From positions 1-6,908 of the forward strand of contig CATLZI010000112.1 in assembly GCA_950063125.1 (NCBI GenBank): a stretch of 6,908 nt of DNA, read 5' to 3'. The notes beneath the pieces are model-generated. The model made no database searches, had not been told where the DNA came from, and worked only from the letters and a program-made list of their open reading frames with translations. This stretch comes from an uncultured Porticoccus sp. (GTDB taxonomy: Bacteria; Pseudomonadota; Gammaproteobacteria; Pseudomonadales; Porticoccaceae). The first letter of the stretch is position 1. The number at the start of each line of letters is the position of its first letter. Of this stretch, positions 1 to 6,908 are shown piece after piece. Position numbers and translations under genes: made by a program.

Positions 1-38
1 CTTTGTGACTGGAGTTCAGACGTGTGCTCTTCCGATCT
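1..38 (+). other. Illumina TruSeq adapter contamination at the contig edge
   Basis: Positions 5-38 match all 34 bases of the standard Illumina TruSeq read-2/index adapter, ending in the familiar GCTCTTCCGATCT. Bases 1-4 (CTTT) sit where the end of the i7 index would lie in the library molecule and are probably barcode remnant, which is an inference. The stretch is synthetic and not part of the genome. It marks the true left end of the contig and should be trimmed. One of its frames encodes VLFRS and is open into the downstream gap gene, so it creates a false N-terminus there. Confidence 0.97.
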
Positions 39-515
39 CAGAACCTGATTGATAACTATCACAAAGGGTCCCGTCGGGGGCGCAGTGCCGCGCTCAATAT
101 GGTGATTACCGAGACAGGTGCTGCCAAGGCGGTGGCAAAGGCATTGCCGGAGCTGGCTGGCAAACTGACTGGTAATGCGATACGGGTGCCGACTCCGAAC
201 GTATCCATGGCGATTCTCAATTTGCAGCTGGGTCGTGAGACAACCAGAGAAGAGCTCAATGAATACATGAGAAAAACCGCGCTCTATTCGCCTTTGCAGC
301 AACAGATTGACTATACAATTTCTTCCGAGGCGGTTTCGACCGATTTTGTCGGTTCACGGCATGCCTGTGTTTATGATTCAGAGGCGACAATTGTGAGTGG
401 TGACAGTGTCGTGCTGTATTGTTGGTACGACAATGAGTTTGGCTATAGCTGTCAAGTGGTGCGATGTCTGGAAAATCTGGCTGGCGTATCCTGGCCGATG
501 TACCCGACAGCCTGA
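39..515 (+). CDS. gap: Glyceraldehyde-3-phosphate dehydrogenase, C-terminal part (5' end missing)
   Basis: The enzyme oxidatively phosphorylates glyceraldehyde 3-phosphate to 1,3-bisphosphoglycerate with NAD(P)+ in the cytoplasmic glycolytic/gluconeogenic pathway. The 158 genomic residues cover most of the C-terminal catalytic domain: an HKGSRRGRSA segment, TGAAKAV (phosphate-site Thr-Gly), KLTGNAIRVPTPNVS with the substrate-phosphate arginine, and the final WYDNEFGYS block with the nicotinamide-contacting Asn and conserved Tyr. The NAD-binding Rossmann domain and the catalytic cysteine and its histidine partner lie upstream and are missing. The wording (NMVITETGAAKAV, YSCQVVR) fits the long, roughly 460-480-residue Gap of gammaproteobacteria (Pseudomonas PA3001 type, from memory), which also sits beside nqr, better than E. 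coli GapA. The truncation is a contig-end artefact: adapter sequence joins in frame at codon CAG (39-41), and the apparent GTG start at 24 lies in the adapter. The stop is TGA 513-515. Confidence 0.93.
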   Translation, partial: QNLIDNYHKGSRRGRSAALNMVITETGAAKAVAKALPELAGKLTGNAIRVPTPNVSMAILNLQLGRETTREELNEYMRKTALYSPLQQQIDYTISSEAVSTDFVGSRHACVYDSEATIVSGDSVVLYCWYDNEFGYSCQVVRCLENLAGVSWPMYPTA

Positions 516-571
516 CTGATAATGTATCTCACCGCACTATTAAGTTGTTATTTGGATAAGGTGTTGGTGGT

Positions 572-634
572 GGGGGGGGCTTTGTTGAAAATGAATTACC
601 ACAATGTCTGTACTGGTAATGGAAAGCCTCCCCC
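572..634 (+). terminator. Nested hairpin after gap, possible weak terminator
   Basis: An outer stem pairs 572-583 (eight G, then CTTT) with 623-634 (AAAGCCTCCCCC): 12 pairs including one G-U. Inside it, 595-601 (ATTACCA) pairs perfectly with 614-620 (TGGTAAT). Only three T follow before TATAAT, so the U-tract is poor and intrinsic termination would be weak. It lies 57 bases past the gap stop and is the only strong hairpin between gap and nqrA, so ending the gap transcript is its simplest role. It could instead be a leader structure if transcription reads through. Confidence 0.35.
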
Positions 635-764
635 TTTATAATCGCGCCGATTTATTTGCCGGTGTCGGTGTGCTTCAAGCAAGCCACCTTGGACGAAAAG
701 CACTGGTGCTGCCGTATGATGACCACGATGTTTTCGGCTGCATTTTGGGGGCTCGAGAAGAGCA

Positions 765-768
<4 letters not shown>
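604..768 (+). CDS. Unrecognised 54-codon ORF between gap and nqrA (doubtful)
   Basis: ATG 604 to TAA 766-768 is open for 54 codons and begins MSVLVMESLPLYNRADLF; it includes LGRKALVLPYDDHDVFG. I do not recognise a family. No signal peptide, membrane segment or Cys/His cluster is apparent. There is no Shine-Dalgarno ahead of ATG 604 or of the in-frame ATG 619, the ORF covers half of a hairpin and the best -10 hexamer, and its stop lies in a palindrome. Against chance, its residue make-up is protein-like and it lies on the operon strand, 29 bases before nqrA. It could be a leader peptide, the decayed end of a lost gene, or simply open by chance; I favour chance or a remnant. Confidence 0.2.
637..642 (+). 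promoter_or_regulatory. Candidate -10 box (TATAAT) for the nqr operon
   Basis: A perfect sigma-70 -10 hexamer lies directly after the nested hairpin in the only long spacer upstream of nqrA. The 16-18-base-upstream positions offer no good -35 (TGGTAA at 614-619 with 17-base spacing), and there is no extended TGn. If used, transcription would start near 649 and give a leader of about 150 bases. A weaker alternative is TTGGGG (745-750), 17 bases, ATTAAT (768-773), which would put the dyads at 765-795 over the promoter. A promoter somewhere in 516-797 is likely; this exact site is a guess. Confidence 0.3.
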
Positions 769-2144
<1,376 letters not shown>

Positions 2145-2146
2145 TA

Positions 2147-3349
2147 ATGAAAATATTGCGTAATTATCTCGATAAAATTGAGCCTCACTTCGAGCATGGC
2201 GGCAAATTGCACAAGTGGTATGCCCTCTATGAAGCAGTAGATACGATTTTCTACTCCCCTGGGACAGTGACCAAAAACGGTTCACATATCCGTGACGGCA
2301 TTGATCTGAAACGTGTCATGATCACCGTCTGGCTGGCAGCTTTTCCGGCCATGTTTTATGGCATGTACAACCTCGGTTTCCAAGCCAATACCATTTTGGC
2401 AGCTATGGATGCCACATCCATAGAAGGTTGGCGGGGGCCACTAATTACCCTGTTTGCCGGACATGATCCGAACAGTATTTGGGACTGTCTCTGGTATGGT
2501 GCCGTTTACTTCATTCCCATTTATGTGGTGACCTTTGTTGTAGGTGGCTTTTGGGAGGTTATGTTTGCCACCGTTCGGGGTCACGAAATCAACGAAGGGT
2601 TTTTTGTCACATCGATCCTTTTCGCCCTTGTTTGCCCCCCCGACATGCCGTTGTGGATGGTGGCTCTGGGTATCACTTTTGGTGTGGTGATTGGCAAGGA
2701 AGTCTTTGGTGGTACCGGCAAAAACTTTCTCAACCCGGCACTCGCCGGTCGAGCCTTTCTGTATTTTGCCTATCCTGCCGAAATGTCTGGCGATGCGGTA
2801 TGGACCGCTGTCGATGGTTATACTGGCGCGACAGCCCTGTCTGTTGCCGCTAGTGAGGGAATGGCAGCACTGCAGAATCAGATGACCTGGCTGGATGCGT
2901 TCCTTGGCAATTTGCACGGCTCGGTAGGAGAGGTTTCCACACTGGCGATCTTTATCGGGGGTGCTCTGTTGCTGATAACCAGGATCGCATCTTGGCGCAT
3001 CGTTGCGGGGGTGATGATCGGTATGATTGCATTGTCCACCCTGTTTAATTTTATTGGTTCTGAGACCAACCCCATGTTTGCTATGCCATGGTATTGGCAT
3101 CTGGTGGTAGGTGGATTCGCCTTCGGCATGATATTTATGGCCACTGAACCTGTTTCCGCCTCAATGACTAATACGGGCAAAGTCTGGTATGGCATATTGA
3201 TTGGTGTGATGGCGGTGCTGATCCGTGTTGTGAATCCTGCTTTCCCGGAGGGAATCATGTTGGCGATACTCTTCGCTAATCTGTTTGCACCTCTGATCGA
3301 CCACTTTGTGGTGCAATCTAATATCAAAAGGAGGCTTGCACGTGGCTAG
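2147..3349 (+). CDS. nqrB: Na+-translocating NADH:quinone reductase subunit B
   Basis: NqrB is the main membrane subunit: it carries a covalent FMN and riboflavin, forms the Na+ path and contributes to the quinone site. The FMN-threonine is T229 in DGYTGAT (223-229), the ApbE target motif and the counterpart of V. cholerae T236. The acidic residues implicated in Na+ transport are E137 (in VVGGFWEV), E334 (ATEPVSAS, Asp in V. cholerae) and D385 (APLIDHF). The glycine pair G133-G134 and GFF (151-153) match the korormicin/HQNO-sensitive quinone region. About ten hydrophobic segments are visible, starting with one at 57-75 after a soluble N-terminal stretch of about 55 residues. It has 400 residues against 415 in V. 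cholerae, mainly because of a shorter loop around 78-115. AAGGAGG (2133-2139) sits 7 bases before ATG. The last 8 bases overlap nqrC. Homologous to RnfD. Confidence 0.98.
   Translation: MKILRNYLDKIEPHFEHGGKLHKWYALYEAVDTIFYSPGTVTKNGSHIRDGIDLKRVMITVWLAAFPAMFYGMYNLGFQANTILAAMDATSIEGWRGPLITLFAGHDPNSIWDCLWYGAVYFIPIYVVTFVVGGFWEVMFATVRGHEINEGFFVTSILFALVCPPDMPLWMVALGITFGVVIGKEVFGGTGKNFLNPALAGRAFLYFAYPAEMSGDAVWTAVDGYTGATALSVAASEGMAALQNQMTWLDAFLGNLHGSVGEVSTLAIFIGGALLLITRIASWRIVAGVMIGMIALSTLFNFIGSETNPMFAMPWYWHLVVGGFAFGMIFMATEPVSASMTNTGKVWYGILIGVMAVLIRVVNPAFPEGIMLAILFANLFAPLIDHFVVQSNIKRRLARG
3328..3334 (+). promoter_or_regulatory. Consensus ribosome-binding site fixing the GTG start of nqrC
   Basis: AAGGAGG lies 7 bases before GTG 3342, inside the end of nqrB. 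It decides between GTG 3342 and the more upstream in-frame TTG 3306, and gives the usual N-terminus MASNDRISK. The same AAGGAGG with the same 7-base spacing precedes nqrB (2133-2139) and nqrE (4766-4772). Confidence 0.85.
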
Positions 3350-4115
3350 TAATGATCGGATAAGTAAAGTTCTGACAGTTGCTGTCGCGTTGTGCCTGGT
3401 CTGTTCTGTGGTGGTGTCGTCAGCAGCAGTACTATTGCGTGACGCCCAAGAGGCCAACAAGGCGCGAGACAAGAAATCGAATATTCTTGCCGCTGCCGGG
3501 TTGCTTGAACCCGACATGAGCGTTGAAGAGCAGTTTGAAAAAATCGAGGTTAAAATGGTGGATATCGCCACCGGTAAGTTTACCGATGTTGTTTCTCCAG
3601 ACACTTACGAACAGCGCAAAGCGGCAAAAAATCCGGAACTTTCGGTGAGTCTTTCGAAAGAGGAAGACGTGGCTGGTATTTCCCGCCGTGCAAAATATGC
3701 TGTTGTGTATTTGGTGCGCAATGGTGATGATCTTGAAAAGGTGGTGCTGCCAGTCAGGGGCCCTGGTCTCTGGTCAACGCTGTATGGTTTTATTGCCATT
3801 GAGGGTGATCTCAATACCGTCGCTGGTTTGGGTTTCTATGAGCACGGCGAGACCCCCGGCCTGGGTGGTGAGGTTGATAATCCACTGTGGAAAGACAATT
3901 GGCCAGGCAAGAAGATTTACGGGGAGGATGGAGAAGTTCAACTGACGGTGATTAAGGGGTCGGTTGATAAATCCCGCCCGGAAGCAATTCATCAGGTGGA
4001 TGGTTTGTCCGGTGCTACCCTGACAACACGTGGCGTTGATAACCTCATTGAATTCTGGATGGGTGAAAATGGCTTCGGTAAATTTCTCTCCAACCTTAAA
4101 GCCGGGGAGGCATAA
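3342..4115 (+). CDS. nqrC: Na+-translocating NADH:quinone reductase subunit C
   Basis: NqrC is an FMN-binding subunit anchored by one N-terminal helix, with most of the protein in the periplasm; it passes electrons between the intramembrane FeS centre and NqrB. The chosen GTG start gives 257 residues, the same as in V. cholerae, and the expected MASN opening. The membrane helix is about 9-31 ([20 protein letters not shown]). The FMN_bind domain contains [10 protein letters not shown] (121-130), [15 protein letters not shown] (136-150) and [13 protein letters not shown] (166-178). The covalent FMN is predicted on T226 of DGLSGAT (220-226), the ApbE recognition motif. The gene overlaps nqrB by 8 bases and is separated from nqrD by 5. 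The TTG at 3306 would add 12 residues with no family support and is rejected. Related to RnfG. Confidence 0.97.
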   Translation: MASNDRISKVLTVAVALCLVCSVVVSSAAVLLRDAQEANKARDKKSNILAAAGLLEPDMSVEEQFEKIEVKMVDIATGKFTDVVSPDTYEQRKAAKNPELSVSLSKEEDVAGISRRAKYAVVYLVRNGDDLEKVVLPVRGPGLWSTLYGFIAIEGDLNTVAGLGFYEHGETPGLGGEVDNPLWKDNWPGKKIYGEDGEVQLTVIKGSVDKSRPEAIHQVDGLSGATLTTRGVDNLIEFWMGENGFGKFLSNLKAGEA

Positions 4116-4120
4116 TCACT

Positions 4121-4780
4121 ATGAAAATCAAAGACATAGTTTTAAAACCTATTTTTGATAACAACCCTATTGCCTTACAGATACTGGGTATATGTTCTGC
4201 ATTGGCAGTGACATCCAGTATGAAGGTATCACTGGTCATGTGCATCGCATTGACAGTGGTGGTGGCGTTTTCCAATCTGTTTGTTTCAATGCTTCGTCAT
4301 CATATTCCCGGCAGTATTCGTATTATCGTGCAGATGACGATCATTGCTTCACTAGTGATTGTCGTCGATCAGGTCATCAAGGCCGTGGCCTACGATATCA
4401 GTAAACAATTGTCCGTATTTGTGGGCCTGATTATTACCAACTGCATCGTGATGGGCCGTGCAGAGGCTTTTGCCATGAAAAACCCACCGATCCCCAGCTT
4501 CCTGGATGGTATCGGCAATGGCCTAGGCTACAGTATGATTCTGATTGTTGTCTCTTTCTTCCGTGAACTGTTAGGCACTGGAAAATTGATGGGCATCGAA
4601 ATTATGAGTGCCGCTAATGTTGGGGGCTGGTATGTCCCGAATGGGATGATGCTTTTACCCCCGAGTGCCTTCTTTATTATCGGGTTCATCATCTGGGCCA
4701 TTCGTGCGAGGAAAAAGGATCAGGTAGAACCGGCGGACTTTACAATTTCGCCAAATAGCGGCACCAAGGAGGCGATGTAA
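4121..4780 (+). CDS. nqrD: Na+-translocating NADH:quinone reductase subunit D
   Basis: NqrD is an integral membrane subunit that, as half of a pseudosymmetric pair with NqrE, holds an FeS centre in the middle of the membrane. The cysteine ligands are C25 (LGICSAL) and C108 ([14 protein letters not shown]), matching V. cholerae C29 and C112 with a constant offset of four. The acidic residue D129 (SFLDGIGNG) matches the functionally important D133. DNNPIALQ (13-20), RIIVQM and [17 protein letters not shown] are diagnostic. About six hydrophobic helices are visible. It has 219 residues against 210 in V. cholerae; the extra length is a polar C-terminal tail after about 197 ([18 protein letters not shown]). 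A GGGGAGG ribosome site (4104-4110) stands 10 bases before ATG. The stop TAA shares its last A with the nqrE start. RnfE is the paralogue, but the operon context and the match decide for NqrD. Confidence 0.98.
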   Translation: MKIKDIVLKPIFDNNPIALQILGICSALAVTSSMKVSLVMCIALTVVVAFSNLFVSMLRHHIPGSIRIIVQMTIIASLVIVVDQVIKAVAYDISKQLSVFVGLIITNCIVMGRAEAFAMKNPPIPSFLDGIGNGLGYSMILIVVSFFRELLGTGKLMGIEIMSAANVGGWYVPNGMMLLPPSAFFIIGFIIWAIRARKKDQVEPADFTISPNSGTKEAM

Positions 4781-5397
4781 TGGAACATTATCTGGGTCTT
4801 CTGATACGGGCGATATTTATAGAGAATTTGGCCCTGGCTTTTTTCCTTGGTATGTGTACGTTTATTGCCATTTCCAAAAAAGTCGAAGCTGCTTTAGGGC
4901 TTGGAATTGCAGTTATCGTTGTGTTGACGATCTCTGTACCAATCAACAATATTATCTACACAGCCCTACTGGCTGAAGGTGCCCTAGCCTGGACTGGCAT
5001 TGAAGCATTGGCCGGTGTAGACCTGAGTTTTTTGGGTTTGTTGAGCTATATTGGTGTGATTGCCGCTATTGTTCAGATCATGGAGATGTTTCTGGACAAA
5101 TATGTTCCGGCCCTCTACAACGCGTTGGGCGTTTTTTTACCATTGATTACAGTAAATTGTGCCATTTTGGGTGCTGTACTATTTATGGTGGAGCGTGACT
5201 ACAATTTGGCTGAAAGTACTGTGTATGGCTTAGGTGCTGGCATTGGCTGGGCGCTAGCCATCGTGGCCTTGGCTGGCATTCGGGAAAAGCTTAAATACAG
5301 TGATGTACCGGAGGGGTTACGTGGTTTGGGTATTACATTTATTACGGTTGGCCTGATGTCGTTGGGCTTTATGTCCTTCGGCGGCATATCCCTGTAA
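4780..5397 (+). CDS. nqrE: Na+-translocating NADH:quinone reductase subunit E
   Basis: NqrE is the membrane partner of NqrD. C26 (LGMCTF) and C127 (ITVNCAIL) supply the other two ligands of the intramembrane FeS centre (V. cholerae C26 and C120). E102 ([10 protein letters not shown]) matches the conserved E95 implicated in Na+ transfer. The opening [19 protein letters not shown] and the [20 protein letters not shown] block (165-184) are typical. About six transmembrane helices fill the protein. It has 205 residues against 198 in V. cholerae because of a 7-residue longer loop around 61-80, which gives the offset between the second cysteine positions. The start overlaps the nqrD stop in TAATG and is backed by AAGGAGG (4766-4772) 7 bases upstream. 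RnfA is the Rnf counterpart. Confidence 0.98.
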   Translation: MEHYLGLLIRAIFIENLALAFFLGMCTFIAISKKVEAALGLGIAVIVVLTISVPINNIIYTALLAEGALAWTGIEALAGVDLSFLGLLSYIGVIAAIVQIMEMFLDKYVPALYNALGVFLPLITVNCAILGAVLFMVERDYNLAESTVYGLGAGIGWALAIVALAGIREKLKYSDVPEGLRGLGITFITVGLMSLGFMSFGGISL

Positions 5398-5418
5398 TCG
5401 GCGAAGAGAGGATAGATA

Positions 5419-6642
5419 ATGAATCTGGAAATCATACTCGGCGTCGTCATGTTTACCGTTGTCGTTCTGGCATTGGTGGCCTTTATTCTGGCAGCGAGAT
5501 CACAGCTGGTCAGTTCCGGCGACGTGACCATTGACATCAATGGCGAAAAGAAAATTACCGTAGCTGCTGGTAACAAGCTCCTACAAACTCTATCCAACGC
5601 AGGACTTTTCCTGCCCTCCGCGTGCGGGGGTGGTGGCACATGCGCTCAATGTAAATGTATCGTCCTCGATGGTGGCGGCGCCATGTTGCCAACCGAGGAG
5701 TCGCACTTTACCCGCCGTGAAGCCAAAGAGGGCTGGCGTCTTTCCTGTCAAACGCCGGTTAAACAGGATATGCGTGTAGAGGTGCCCGAGGATGTCTTCG
5801 GTGTCAAGCAGTGGGAATGCACGGTTGAGAGCAACCCAAATGTGGCAACTTTTATCAAGGAGCTGACGTTGCGTTTGCCTGAAGGTGAAAACGTCAACTT
5901 CCGTGCGGGTGGTTATGTCCAACTCGAGTGTCCTCCTCACCATGTCAAATACAAAGATTTTGATATTGAACCGGAATACCGGGCGGATTGGGAACGATTT
6001 GGATTTTTGGACCTTGAGTCAAAAGTAGATGAAACCGTAATCCGCGCCTACTCAATGGCCAATTACCCTGAAGAAAAGGGTGTCGTAAAGTTTAATATTC
6101 GTTGTGCTACGCCACCGCCCGGATCCAAGGGAATTCCTCCGGGTCAGATGTCCTCTTACACCTTTAGTCTAAAGCCTGGGGATACAATCAAGGTTTATGG
6201 CCCATTTGGCGAATTCTTTGCCAAGGACACCAATGCGGAAATGGTGTTTGTCGGTGGTGGTGCCGGTATGGCACCGATGCGCTCGCATATCTTTGACCAG
6301 CTTCGCCGGATAAAAACTGATCGCAAGATAACGTTCTGGTATGGTGCTCGCAGCCTCAAGGAGTGTTTCTACAGCGAAGAATACGATGAACTGGCTGAAC
6401 AAAACCCCAATTTTGAGTGGCACCTCGCTCTTTCGGATCCTCAGCCCGAAGATAACTGGGAAGGGCTCACTGGCTTTATTCACCAGGTACTTTATGAAAA
6501 TTATCTGAAAGATCATCCCGCTCCGGAAGATTGCGAGTATTACATGTGTGGCCCACCCATGATGAATGCCGCAATGATCAAAATGTTGGTCGACTTGGGT
6601 GTAGAGCAAGAAAACATCCTGCTTGATGACTTTGGTGGTTAA
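5419..6642 (+). CDS. nqrF: Na+-translocating NADH:quinone reductase subunit F
   Basis: NqrF is the NADH-oxidising input subunit. One N-terminal helix (about 3-26) anchors it to the membrane and the rest faces the cytoplasm. A plant-type ferredoxin domain (about 35-125) binds [2Fe-2S] through C69, C75, C78 ([11 protein letters not shown]) and C110 (LSCQ). A ferredoxin-NADP reductase-like module follows: [10 protein letters not shown] (161-170), [11 protein letters not shown] (209-219) for FAD, ATPPPG (230-235), PGQMSSY (241-247), the nucleotide-binding [19 protein letters not shown] (279-297), WYGARS (307-312), [10 protein letters not shown] (374-383) with C377, and the usual DDFGG end. Its 407 residues compare with 408 in V. 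cholerae. A GAGG site (5408-5411) stands 7 bases before ATG, 21 bases after nqrE. Its stop TAA shares an A with the apbE start. All cofactor-binding residues are intact. Confidence 0.98.
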   Translation: MNLEIILGVVMFTVVVLALVAFILAARSQLVSSGDVTIDINGEKKITVAAGNKLLQTLSNAGLFLPSACGGGGTCAQCKCIVLDGGGAMLPTEESHFTRREAKEGWRLSCQTPVKQDMRVEVPEDVFGVKQWECTVESNPNVATFIKELTLRLPEGENVNFRAGGYVQLECPPHHVKYKDFDIEPEYRADWERFGFLDLESKVDETVIRAYSMANYPEEKGVVKFNIRCATPPPGSKGIPPGQMSSYTFSLKPGDTIKVYGPFGEFFAKDTNAEMVFVGGGAGMAPMRSHIFDQLRRIKTDRKITFWYGARSLKECFYSEEYDELAEQNPNFEWHLALSDPQPEDNWEGLTGFIHQVLYENYLKDHPAPEDCEYYMCGPPMMNAAMIKMLVDLGVEQENILLDDFGG

Positions 6643-6908
6643 TGAATCATTTGATCAACAGACTAAAAATAAAAGCGGGGCCTATGGCCTCGTTTTTATT
6701 TGTCGTTGTAATGGTTTTTCTATTGTCTGCCTGCGATCAACAGTCCCAGTTGGTGTACGACGGTCGGACGATGGGGACTACCTATCAGGTCAAGTTGGTA
6801 CCAAGTGAGCAATCAGTCAGTGACGACCTTGGACAAAAAATTCAATCCAGATTGGATAGCCTGAACAATCCCTTCACGACTTACCAGCAGGATTCGGAAT
6901 TGATGTTG
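6642..6908 (+). CDS. apbE: FAD:protein FMN transferase, lipoprotein (3' end cut off)
   Basis: ApbE splits FAD and attaches FMN to a threonine in D-x-x-S/T-G-A-T motifs; here NqrB T229 and NqrC T226 are the evident substrates. The first 89 codons are present and the frame is open to the window edge. Residues 1-16 are a basic n-region (R7, K9, K11), 17-30 a hydrophobic core, and LSAC (28-31) a lipobox, so a lipidated periplasmic protein is predicted. Asp at +2 (D32) suggests retention at the inner membrane beside the pump. The mature start carries the family opening YDGRTMGTTYQVKLV (39-53) and TYQQDSEL. The FAD- and Mg-binding residues lie beyond the edge. ATG 6642 overlaps the nqrF stop (TAATG) and has no proper Shine-Dalgarno, so translational coupling is likely. 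A terminator-like hairpin lies across codons 9-20. The in-frame ATG 6684 would remove the basic n-region and is less likely. Confidence 0.92.
   Translation, partial: MNHLINRLKIKAGPMASFLFVVVMVFLLSACDQQSQLVYDGRTMGTTYQVKLVPSEQSVSDDLGQKIQSRLDSLNNPFTTYQQDSELML
6667..6701 (+). terminator. Intrinsic-terminator hairpin inside the 5' end of apbE
   Basis: Positions 6667-6682 (AAATAAAAGCGGGGCC) pair with 6686-6701 (GGCCTCGTTTTTATTT) around a three-base TAT loop: 16 continuous pairs, two of them G-U. The GC-rich core (6675-6682/6686-6693) is followed by TTTTATTT, and the A-tract on the other side gives a terminator-like shape on the minus strand as well. It lies 25 bases past the nqrF stop but within the signal-peptide codons of apbE. 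The likely effect is partial termination that lowers apbE transcription relative to nqrA-F; on the minus strand it could stop antisense transcripts. Structure is seen, activity is inferred. Confidence 0.75.

Noticed and set aside
24..38. GTG at 24 as a start codon for the gap reading frame
   Set aside because: It lies in the Illumina adapter; the biological start is upstream of the contig edge.
2441..3100. 219-codon open frame on the minus strand
   Set aside because: It is antisense to nqrB, has a His/Gln/Gly-rich composition without recognisable motifs, and is a shadow of the real gene.
3306..3341. TTG at 3306 as an upstream start for nqrC
   Set aside because: It would add 12 residues not found in the family and has no ribosome site, whereas GTG 3342 has AAGGAGG 7 bases away and gives the usual MASN opening and a 257-residue length.
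4250..4278. TTGACA at 4250-4255 as the -35 of an internal promoter in nqrD
   Set aside because: The hexamer at proper spacing (CAATCT) matches TATAAT at only two positions.
6684..6686. ATG 6684 as the apbE start
   Set aside because: It partly lies in the terminator loop, lacks a ribosome site and would remove the positively charged n-region of the signal peptide. It cannot be fully excluded.
6623..6808. 61-codon + strand ORF at the nqrF end
   Set aside because: It is out of frame with nqrF and with apbE; the lipobox and GRTMGTTY motif are in the apbE frame starting at 6642.

Overview
The window is the start of a Na+-translocating NADH:quinone oxidoreductase (Na+-NQR) operon from a gammaproteobacterium, probably marine or otherwise salt-adapted. 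The evidence is the close full-length resemblance of all six subunits to the Vibrio cholerae proteins as I remember them, the order nqrABCDEF followed by apbE, base composition near 50% GC, and an adjoining long-type glyceraldehyde-3-phosphate dehydrogenase gene. Pseudomonas has the same gap/nqr neighbourhood. I cannot name the genus from sequence alone.

Layout: positions 5-38 match the Illumina TruSeq read-2/index adapter and are not genomic, so the left edge is an untrimmed contig end. Real DNA starts at about 39 with the last 158 codons of a gap gene (39-515). The 282-base spacer 516-797 holds a nested hairpin, a perfect TATAAT hexamer, an unrecognised 54-codon ORF and two tandem GTAAT/ATTAC dyads that run up to the nqrA start. 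Then nqrA (798-2144), nqrB (2147-3349), nqrC (3342-4115), nqrD (4121-4780), nqrE (4780-5397) and nqrF (5419-6642) follow on the + strand with 8-base or 1-base overlaps or short gaps. apbE starts in the stop codon of nqrF (6642) and runs off the right end. A near-perfect intrinsic-terminator hairpin (6667-6701) lies inside the first codons of apbE.

How the genes work together: NqrF oxidises NADH and passes electrons through FAD and a [2Fe-2S] centre into the membrane. An intramembrane FeS centre held by NqrD/NqrE and covalent FMNs on NqrC and NqrB carry them on to ubiquinone, coupled to Na+ export. ApbE attaches the two FMNs to threonines in NqrB (T229) and NqrC (T226). Every cofactor ligand I could check is present, so the pump looks functional.

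I see no previously undescribed system, mobile element, CRISPR array, tRNA or rRNA here. The points worth a second look are regulatory (the terminator inside apbE and the dyads at nqrA) and technical (adapter fused in frame to gap).
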